64,000 bases of DNA from Paenibacillus tundrae (GTDB taxonomy: Bacteria; Bacillota; Bacilli; Paenibacillales; Paenibacillaceae). This document shows, piece after piece, positions 58,523 through 64,000 of this stretch; the first letter of the stretch is position 1, and every line of letters begins with the position of its first letter. The notes beneath the pieces were generated by a model. The model was not told the origin of the DNA, made no database searches, and saw only the letters and a list, made by a program, of their open reading frames with translations. The stretch is taken from the NCBI RefSeq assembly GCF_036884255.1, contig NZ_CP145605.1, positions 1,426,001 to 1,490,000 on the forward strand. The letters run 5' to 3'. A program made the position numbers and the translations under genes.

Positions 58523-59071
58523 ATGAAGGAAACGATGAGAACAGAGCGAGAAACGTTTCTTGAAACTGACCGACTTGAGTTCGCGACGTGGACTGAAGAA
58601 GACCGACCTTTGGCATCTGCGCTTTGGGGTGATCCAGAGGTGACGAAGTGGATGAGCAACAAGGGATTTTTTAACGAAGATGAGATTGAAGCAAGACTCA
58701 CGCAAGAGATGAAACGGCAGCAGGAAGAAAATGTGCAATACTGGCCCATGTTTGAGAAAGAAACGGGTGTATTGGTAGGTTGCTGTGGGCTTCAGCCACA
58801 TTCATCGGATGAGTACATGTATGAATTGGGTGTTCATCTGACACGGGATCATTGGGGTCAAGGTTATGCGACAGAGGCTGCGCAGGCGGTGATCCGATAT
58901 GCATTTGAAGAATTAGGCGCTAAGGGTCTCGTGGCAGAACATCACCCAGAGAATGAAGCTTGCGAACGAATGTTGCTTAAACTCGGCTTCTCTTATGATC
59001 GGGATGAATTGGTCGAGCAGACCGGAAAGATGCATCCGTCATATCTCTTGCAGAGCCCGCCCCAGAGATAA
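58523..59071 (+). CDS. GNAT N-acetyltransferase (RimJ/RimL type)
   Basis: A 182-residue acetyltransferase with the opening FLETDRLEFATWTEED and the acetyl-CoA loop LTRDHWGQGYATEAAQAVIRYAFEELG (about 112-138). NEACERMLLKLGFSYD is near residue 150. Target unknown. The start at 58523 has GGGAGG 10 nt upstream; the earlier in-frame ATG overlaps that ribosome site. Confidence 0.86.
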   Translation: MKETMRTERETFLETDRLEFATWTEEDRPLASALWGDPEVTKWMSNKGFFNEDEIEARLTQEMKRQQEENVQYWPMFEKETGVLVGCCGLQPHSSDEYMYELGVHLTRDHWGQGYATEAAQAVIRYAFEELGAKGLVAEHHPENEACERMLLKLGFSYDRDELVEQTGKMHPSYLLQSPPQR

Positions 59072-59190
59072 GATTAATGATTCGGTGAACATAACATTAG
59101 GAAGTACAGCGCTCACACAATGGTGCTCTATTGGCAACTCGTAATGAGTTACGTCGAATGTAGTCCAAATTCATCGTTTTTTTATTTCAT

Positions 59191-59298
59191 TTTCAGCTTC
59201 TATTAAGGTAGCGAGGGTAAGATATCTCTTGTAAACCCCTTCTCGTGTTAGATAGATGTGTGACTGACCCCGCCGGACGCCGGTGGGGTATTTTTTTG
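59191..59298 (+). other. Duplicated ~110-nt element, copy 2, ending in a terminator
   Basis: TTTCAGCTTCTATTAAGGTA, then CTTGTAAACCCCTTCTCGTG, then TAGATGTGTGACTG, then the hairpin ACCCCGCCGG/CCGGTGGGGT and T7. See copy 1 at 55831-55940. It lies between the GNAT gene and the rhaD promoter. Confidence 0.6.
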
Positions 59299-59317
59299 TT
59301 TGATTTTGAAATAAAAC

Positions 59318-59390
59318 AGATAAACAAACATAAACAAAGATAAATAAAATAAAATTACGATAATATGATTGACTTATAAAGATAAACAAA
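59318..59390. promoter_or_regulatory. Repeated AGATAAACAAA operator-like motifs upstream of rhaD
   Basis: AGATAAACAAA occurs at 59318-59328 and 59380-59390, with close variants CATAAACAAA (59329-59338) and AGATAAATAAA (59338-59348). The last lies inside the promoter spacer. The direct-repeat pattern fits a repressor or activator of the DeoR or LacI type; no regulator gene is adjacent. Confidence 0.5.
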
Positions 59391-59398
59391 GGTATAAT
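59369..59398 (+). promoter_or_regulatory. Sigma-A promoter of rhaD
   Basis: TTGACT (59369-59374) and TATAAT (59393-59398), 18-bp spacing. Confidence 0.75.
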
Positions 59399-59469
59399 GA
59401 ATGTGAAAAAAGGAACTTACTAGTACGTGGTTAGCTAAAAAAATGAGGCAATCTAAGGAGAGAATGATC

Positions 59470-60324
59470 ATGAACGTGACCCTTACGAATAAAACGAACG
59501 AAACGGATCGACCTGCTGGCTGGAATATTCCCTTCATCCGCGAGATGGCCGAAATTACACAGCATATGTGGAAAAATGGCTGGGATGAACGTAATGGTGG
59601 TAACGTCAGCTATTTGCTAGAGGAAGAAGAAGTTGCTCAGTATATCGATATTCATCACGTCATCCGTACGATTAAACCCGCATTTGCTGTACATGAGTTG
59701 GCAGGGAAATATTTTATCGTGACCGCTTCGGGTAAATATTTCAAAAATGTACTTGCTGACCCAGAGAGCAATCTCGGATTGCTGCGTGTCTCGCAGGATG
59801 GTCAGGAATTGGAGGTATTATGGGGCTTGAAATCGGGAGCCAACCCGACCAGTGAGTTGCCTACCCACTTCATGAGTCATATCGAACGGCTAAAAATCGA
59901 CCCGAATCACCGGGTTGTGATGCATAACCATGCGACCAATGTACTGGCAATGACATTCATCCATGAACTGGACGAAGCGAAGTTTACGAAGACGTTATGG
60001 CAGATGTGTACGGAATGTGTGGTTGTATTCCCAGATGGTGTAGGCATCATTCCGTGGATGATCCCGGGGTCGAATGAGATTGGACGGGAGACGGCTGAGA
60101 AAATGAAAGAGTATCACGCAGTGATCTGGCCACAGCACGGTATTTTCGGTACAGGGACAACGATTGATGAAGCCTTTGGACTCATCGAGACGATTGAGAA
60201 GGCTGCCCAGGTGTATATGCTGGTTGCTGGTCATGAGATTAGACAGCGAATTACGGATGAACAGCTCACAACCCTCGCACAAGCTTTCGGCGTGACCCCG
60301 CGTCCTGGTATCATCGGCACATAA
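59470..60324 (+). CDS. rhaD: Rhamnulose-1-phosphate aldolase
   Basis: A 284-residue zinc class II aldolase that splits L-rhamnulose-1-phosphate into dihydroxyacetone phosphate and L-lactaldehyde. [15 protein letters not shown] at the start and [12 protein letters not shown] match RhaD. Zinc ligands His152 and His154 (HNHATN) and His223 (WPQHGIF) are present. Start ATG 59470 with AAGGAG 9 nt upstream; an in-frame ATG at 59443 precedes the ribosome site. It is a lone rha gene here; isomerase and kinase genes are not in the window. Confidence 0.9.
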   Translation: MNVTLTNKTNETDRPAGWNIPFIREMAEITQHMWKNGWDERNGGNVSYLLEEEEVAQYIDIHHVIRTIKPAFAVHELAGKYFIVTASGKYFKNVLADPESNLGLLRVSQDGQELEVLWGLKSGANPTSELPTHFMSHIERLKIDPNHRVVMHNHATNVLAMTFIHELDEAKFTKTLWQMCTECVVVFPDGVGIIPWMIPGSNEIGRETAEKMKEYHAVIWPQHGIFGTGTTIDEAFGLIETIEKAAQVYMLVAGHEIRQRITDEQLTTLAQAFGVTPRPGIIGT

Positions 60325-60419
60325 TATATGTATTGCTCGTAGAGGAATATATCGATGGATTGGAAGTGACATTTACACAAGAACGGAGAGGACAGAAATA
60401 ACGTGAAGAAGCGAAGCGT

Positions 60420-60520
60420 TCGGCTGAAAGCTTTCTGAAAGAAAGCTACATCGGAAGCATACGCTATCCCCGGATTTACCCCTTTGGAAGAGGGAATCAA
60501 AAAAATCTGGGGATAACAGC
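60420..60520. repeat. Structured intergenic element downstream of rhaD
   Basis: AGCTTTC (60429-60435) / GAAAGCT (60441-60447) forms one hairpin. ATCCCCGGATTT (60466-60477) / AAATCTGGGGAT (60503-60514) forms a second, with one mismatch. The pair resembles a dispersed intergenic repeat of Paenibacillus genomes as I recall them; only one copy is in the window. Confidence 0.4.
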
Positions 60521-60603
60521 GATCGGAAGGTTGTTCTGTCATCGGAGTGGTCAGTGTAACTATTGATAATTCAATCTATATTGGTTACGAGTGGAAAAGG
60601 AAA

Positions 60604-60645
60604 TGGTCTTTGGTTCACGAACCGAAGTCCGTTTCTTTTTTTTGG
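60604..60645 (+). terminator. Terminator in the rhaD-kimA gap
   Basis: CTTTGGTTC and GAACCGAAG can pair around a small loop, followed by a long T run (CTTTTTTTTGG). Confidence 0.55.
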
Positions 60646-60830
60646 CATTCAAACGTCAATTTGGCTCAAAAAAGTTCAAATAGATCATAAAGAATGGCTT
60701 TGTTATTCATTATTGAATTGTAGAATGCATTATCTCACGCTGACGAATTTCAGGTGAAATGACGTATTGTTATTGCGCTCGCGATTTTGCATAATAACAA
60801 TGCTTCACACATGAAAGACGGAAGGAAGTC

Positions 60831-62654
60831 ATGATCATGATTGGCAAAATGAAGAGGGTCTTAATAGGCAGGCCGATGAAATCGGCGCAATTGGATGGAG
60901 AGAAATTGGGGAAATGGAAGGCTCTAGCGATTCTATCCTCGGATGCATTATCGTCTGTAGCCTACGGTACGGAACAGATTTTACTAGTGCTCGTTGCGGC
61001 TGGATTTGCCGCTCTGTGGTATTCCGTGCCGATCTCCATCGCTGTGCTTGGATTACTTGTCATCTTAATATTCTCTTATCGTCAGACGATATTTGCCTAT
61101 CCTACAGGGGGCGGGGCGTACATTGTCGCCAAAGATAATCTGGGCACAACGCCAAGCCTGATCGCCGGAGGATCATTGCTGGTCGACTATATCCTAACGG
61201 TTGCGGTAAGTTCATCTGCAGGAACCGATGCGATTACGTCGGCGTTTCCCGCTCTACATGATCACAGCATAGCGATTGCGCTGTTGATGATTATATTTTT
61301 AACCATAATGAATCTAAGAGGGGTCACAGAGTCAGCATCCGTGCTTGCACTCCCGATATATCTGTTTATCTTCTCCATTGCAATACTTATCATCTCTGGT
61401 GGGATCAAATTCTTCACTGGAGGTATGCATGCAGCAGCACCTGAATTCGGAACCAGTCTGTCGCACGTAAGTATATTCCTATTGCTCAAGGCATTCAGCT
61501 CAGGCTGTTCTGCACTAACCGGGGTGGAAGCTGTAAGTAATGCCATTCCGAACTTCAAGCAGCCTGCGGAGAAAAATGCAGCAGGAACCCTACTGCTGAT
61601 GGGATGCATTCTTGGCGCAATGTTCATCGGCATTACGTTGCTCGCTTTTGGTTATGGCGTGAAGCCTGATCCTCAGGCAACGGTTATTTCACAGATTGCT
61701 GAAGCAACGTTTGGCAGAGGAACGATGTATTATATCATCCAAGGTGTGACAGCACTCATTCTATTCCTGGCTGCGAATACAGCATATTCGGCTTTCCCGT
61801 TGTTGTCGTTCATGATGGCCAAAGACAAATATATGCCGCATATGTTCATGGTGAGGGGAGACCGATTAGGCTTCTCTAACGGTATTATTTTTCTAAGTGT
61901 AATGTCTGCATTGCTCGTTGTGGGGTTCAAAGGGAACACGGAAAGTCTCATTCCCCTCTACGCGGTGGGTGTGTTCATTCCATTTACGTTATCACAACTG
62001 GGCATGATGATTCGCTGGATCAAAGTCAAACCGGCGGGCTGGAGAACGAAGTTACTCGTTAATACGGTGGGGATGCTGACGACCTTGTCGATCACCTTAA
62101 TTTTTATTTTCACCAAGTTCACGCAGACATGGGTTATCTTTATTTTCCTACCACTCGTCGTTTATGGCTTCATGCGCATTCACCGTCACTATTGCAACAT
62201 TGCTGATGAGCTGCGAATTGACATCCAATCGGAGAAACCAGCTCGAAAAGGCAATACGATTGTGATTCCAGTGGCTGGCATTACACGGGTAGTGATGAAT
62301 ACGATCAGTTATGCCCAGACGATGTCAGATAACGTTGTAGCACTATACATCGGTTTCGATGATGAGGCGATTCATAAGATGGAGAAAAAGTGGGCAGAGT
62401 GGAACCCAGGCGTGCGTCTCGTGGTGGTGAAGTCCAGATACCGTAGCATTATGGGGCCTTTGAAAAAGTTCATTGATACCGTGGAGTGGAAAACATCCGA
62501 GACGGATCACATTACCATTCTAATCCCACAATTCATCACGAAGCATTGGTGGCAAAATGTACTGCATAATCAAACGAGCTTCATGATTCGAACCTATTTG
62601 ATTAATTATAAGGACGTTATTGTAACAACTGTGCCCTATCATCTGAATCGATAG
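60831..62654 (+). CDS. kimA: KimA-type potassium importer (APC superfamily)
   Basis: The 607 residues equal the length of B. subtilis KimA (YdaO), a high-affinity K+/H+ symporter inhibited by c-di-AMP. Shared stretches recalled from KimA include KALAILSSDALSSVAYGTEQIL, YPTGGGAYIVAK, LLVDYILTVAVS, LKAFSSGCSALTGVEA and the C-terminal LPQFIT-like IPQFITKHWW. About twelve membrane helices (to ~455) are followed by a cytosolic dimeric UspA-like domain. GGAAGGAAGTC precedes ATG. In B. subtilis a c-di-AMP riboswitch controls the gene; here none is recognisable upstream. Confidence 0.9.
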   Translation: MIMIGKMKRVLIGRPMKSAQLDGEKLGKWKALAILSSDALSSVAYGTEQILLVLVAAGFAALWYSVPISIAVLGLLVILIFSYRQTIFAYPTGGGAYIVAKDNLGTTPSLIAGGSLLVDYILTVAVSSSAGTDAITSAFPALHDHSIAIALLMIIFLTIMNLRGVTESASVLALPIYLFIFSIAILIISGGIKFFTGGMHAAAPEFGTSLSHVSIFLLLKAFSSGCSALTGVEAVSNAIPNFKQPAEKNAAGTLLLMGCILGAMFIGITLLAFGYGVKPDPQATVISQIAEATFGRGTMYYIIQGVTALILFLAANTAYSAFPLLSFMMAKDKYMPHMFMVRGDRLGFSNGIIFLSVMSALLVVGFKGNTESLIPLYAVGVFIPFTLSQLGMMIRWIKVKPAGWRTKLLVNTVGMLTTLSITLIFIFTKFTQTWVIFIFLPLVVYGFMRIHRHYCNIADELRIDIQSEKPARKGNTIVIPVAGITRVVMNTISYAQTMSDNVVALYIGFDDEAIHKMEKKWAEWNPGVRLVVVKSRYRSIMGPLKKFIDTVEWKTSETDHITILIPQFITKHWWQNVLHNQTSFMIRTYLINYKDVIVTTVPYHLNR

Positions 62655-62676
62655 ACGTAACAAGGGTAGAAGGTGA

Positions 62677-62715
62677 GGGTTATTCTAAACCTGCAATTGA
62701 CGATAACCCCTTTGT
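62677..62715 (+). terminator. Possible terminator of kimA
   Basis: GGGTTAT (62677-62683) / ATAACCC (62703-62709) with a 19-nt loop, then CTTTGTAAATT. Weak T tract. Confidence 0.35.
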
Positions 62716-63021
62716 AAATTGCTATTTTCCAGTTTTGTGTAAAATGAATGATATTTCAGGAAATGGACTTTTCATTTCGCTTTTACAAAGACAGCCGCAT
62801 GAAACTTCCCGAATGGAGGGAGGACATGCGGTTTTTTTGTCATTTTATCCATTAATATGGAAGCTTCCTCAACATGATTCGTTTGGTAAACCCTCTTGTC
62901 CACGATTAACATTACGTTGATTCAGAATGGATTCTGCAATGATGTTGAACTTATAGACTGATTAAGGTGGTTATGACGCTTGAGTCGTGACCGAATGCTA
63001 ATCAAGGGGGAAGAAAATCCG
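62716..63021. other. Intergenic region upstream of the sugar permease gene
   Basis: About 306 nt without a supported gene. It contains a good terminator (62795-62838). The remainder should hold the permease operon promoter, which I could not fix. Confidence 0.35.
62795..62838 (+). terminator. Intrinsic terminator after kimA
   Basis: CCGCATG (62795-62801) / CATGCGG (62825-62831) with an inner CTTCCC/GGGAGG pairing, then T7. Confidence 0.75.
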
Positions 63022-63984
63022 ATGAGTGAGCTTGATAACCGGATCGGCTTGCCTGCTGCTAGTCGGCGTATATCGAAGACAAGTGAGCGCCGTACGGCTT
63101 CGCTCCGAGTACAACGGATGCGGGAGAATATGCTGGCCTATGGTTTCCTGGCACCATCGCTGCTTTTGTTCGCAGTGTTCCTGTTCTATCCAATGTTTAA
63201 ATCTGTGTACCTCAGTATGCATTCAACTGATCCTACGGGACAGATTGCTGCCTATGTAGGACTGGATAACTTTAAGGCGGTTTTCCAATCCGGGCTGTTT
63301 CTTCAAGGAATGAAAGTGACGTTGTTGTTCGTTCTGTTCACGGTGCCAACGGGCATTCTGGCAGCTCTGATTCTCGCTGCGCTAACCCATAACAAATTTA
63401 AGGGAATGCGTGTGTTCCAGTTTGTGTTTTCTCTACCCGTTGTATTATCTGTAGGTTCGTCCGCGGTCATCTGGAAGTTTCTGTTCCACCCAACACTGGG
63501 TATGCTGAATTATTTGTTAGGAAAAGTCGGCATTGATCCGATTCCTTGGCTAACCAGTCCGGATTGGGCACTAATCTCCATTTCGATCATGACCATCTGG
63601 ATGAATCTTGGATTCAATTACATTATTTTGTCTAGTGGATTGCAGGGCATCCCGGATGAAATCTATGAGAGTGCGAAAATTGATGGAGCAGGACCGTTGC
63701 TTACGTTTCGCAAAATCTCAATGCCGTTGCTGTCACCTACGCTGTTTTTTGTCAGCGTGGTTTCTATCATTGGTGCGTTCCAGTCGTTTGGTCAGATCAA
63801 CATTCTAACCCGAGGGGGACCGATGGACAGTACAAACGTATTCGTCTACTCGATCTATCAAGAAGCCTTTGTTAATTTCCGCTTTGGAACAGGTAGTGCG
63901 CAGGCACTGATTCTGTTCGCGGTCATTATGCTTCTAACCCTAATTCAGTTCAAATGGGTAGAAAGGAAAGTACATTATCAATGA
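63022..63984 (+). CDS. Sugar ABC transporter permease (MalF/UgpA type)
   Basis: A 320-residue inner-membrane subunit of a carbohydrate ABC importer with about six helices (first near residue 37-57, FLAPSLLLFAVFLFYPMF). The EAA loop EIYESAKIDGAGPLLTFRKISMPLL (about 210-235), which docks the ATPase, is intact. RGGPMDSTNVFVYSIYQEAF near the end resembles UgpA/glycerol-3-phosphate-type permeases. Start ATG 63022 with GGGGGAAG 8 nt upstream. Its stop overlaps the next ATG (ATGA). Confidence 0.9.
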   Translation: MSELDNRIGLPAASRRISKTSERRTASLRVQRMRENMLAYGFLAPSLLLFAVFLFYPMFKSVYLSMHSTDPTGQIAAYVGLDNFKAVFQSGLFLQGMKVTLLFVLFTVPTGILAALILAALTHNKFKGMRVFQFVFSLPVVLSVGSSAVIWKFLFHPTLGMLNYLLGKVGIDPIPWLTSPDWALISISIMTIWMNLGFNYIILSSGLQGIPDEIYESAKIDGAGPLLTFRKISMPLLSPTLFFVSVVSIIGAFQSFGQINILTRGGPMDSTNVFVYSIYQEAFVNFRFGTGSAQALILFAVIMLLTLIQFKWVERKVHYQ

Positions 63985-64000
63985 GAACTCCATGGATTAA
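63981..64000 (+). CDS. Start of a second ABC permease gene (cut by window end)
   Basis: ATG 63981 overlaps the stop of the preceding permease, with GAAAGGAAAG upstream. Only six codons (MRTPWI) are visible. By operon convention this would be a MalG/UgpE-type partner, which is inferred and not seen. Confidence 0.45.

Larger units (their letters stand above)
60325..60830. other. Long intergenic region between rhaD and kimA
   Basis: 506 nt without a supported gene. It contains a structured repeat-like element (60420-60520), a terminator (60604-60645), and a 9-bp inverted pair ATTGTTATT (60766-60774) / AATAACAAT (60793-60801) shortly before the kimA ribosome site. I could not find a c-di-AMP (ydaO) riboswitch. 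Confidence 0.5.

Noticed and set aside
60325..60830. ydaO (c-di-AMP) riboswitch upstream of kimA
   Set aside because: Searched by eye for its conserved GGGGGACCCA-like and CCGAATCCG-like segments; none found.

Overview
The window looks like chromosome of an endospore-forming Firmicute of the Paenibacillus type. The reasons are mixed G+C near 45-50% (eye estimate), strong AGGAGG ribosome sites, spore genes (an H-type SASP, a GerAB-family permease), S-layer homology (SLH) anchors, Leu T-box leaders, a CIRCE-controlled groESL operon, and gene order tsaE-tsaB-rimI-tsaD / ABC-F / moaC / tatA-tatC / groES-groEL. That order is the ydiB-groEL order of Bacillus subtilis. No rRNA, tRNA or CRISPR array was seen.

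Layout. Positions 1-4.7 kb carry the tail of an alpha/beta hydrolase, a CorC/HlyC-type membrane protein, cardiolipin synthase and a YitT-family protein behind a long structured leader. Positions 4.8-11 kb form a DNA-repair and spore block: separate LigD polymerase and ligase proteins, an orphan GerAB permease, a catechol-2,3-dioxygenase-like protein, Ku, a small acidic ORF and an SspH-like SASP. Positions 11.3-14.3 kb are the t6A operon tsaE-tsaB-rimI-tsaD. Next come two consecutive Leu T-box leaders and leuA (14.4-16.9 kb), a DnaA-box cluster (17.0-17.25 kb), an IS3-family element (17.5-18.8 kb) and an ABC-F ATPase. Folate and molybdopterin genes, tatA, tatC and groESL fill 21.3-26.9 kb. A dispersed palindromic repeat family sits in at least five gaps of the first 25 kb.

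Positions 27.2-43.5 kb are a visibly A+T-richer surface-protein island. It holds an SLH-anchored clostripain-family (C11) peptidase, then a tightly coupled three-gene operon. The operon encodes a 2272-aa multi-module secreted protein, an 1896-aa secreted protein ending in a type I dockerin, and a 552-aa protein with an N-terminal cohesin-like domain and three C-terminal SLH repeats. I read this as a small cell-wall-anchored cohesin-dockerin assembly with no visible glycoside hydrolase. It is the best candidate here for an undescribed system.

Positions 43.9-64 kb are metabolic and regulatory: a flavin monooxygenase, a lipoprotein, beta-galactosidase with a divergent AraC regulator, a GAF/PucR-type regulator divergent from an amidohydrolase-permease operon (with a 10-bp-arm palindrome between them), a second AraC regulator, DinB and GNAT proteins, a small beta-rich protein, rhamnulose-1-phosphate aldolase with repeated A-rich operator-like motifs, a KimA-type potassium importer, and the start of a sugar ABC permease operon cut by the window end. 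Two copies of a ~110-nt element ending in a terminator lie at 55.8 and 59.2 kb; the reverse strand of both also reads as a conserved peptide.
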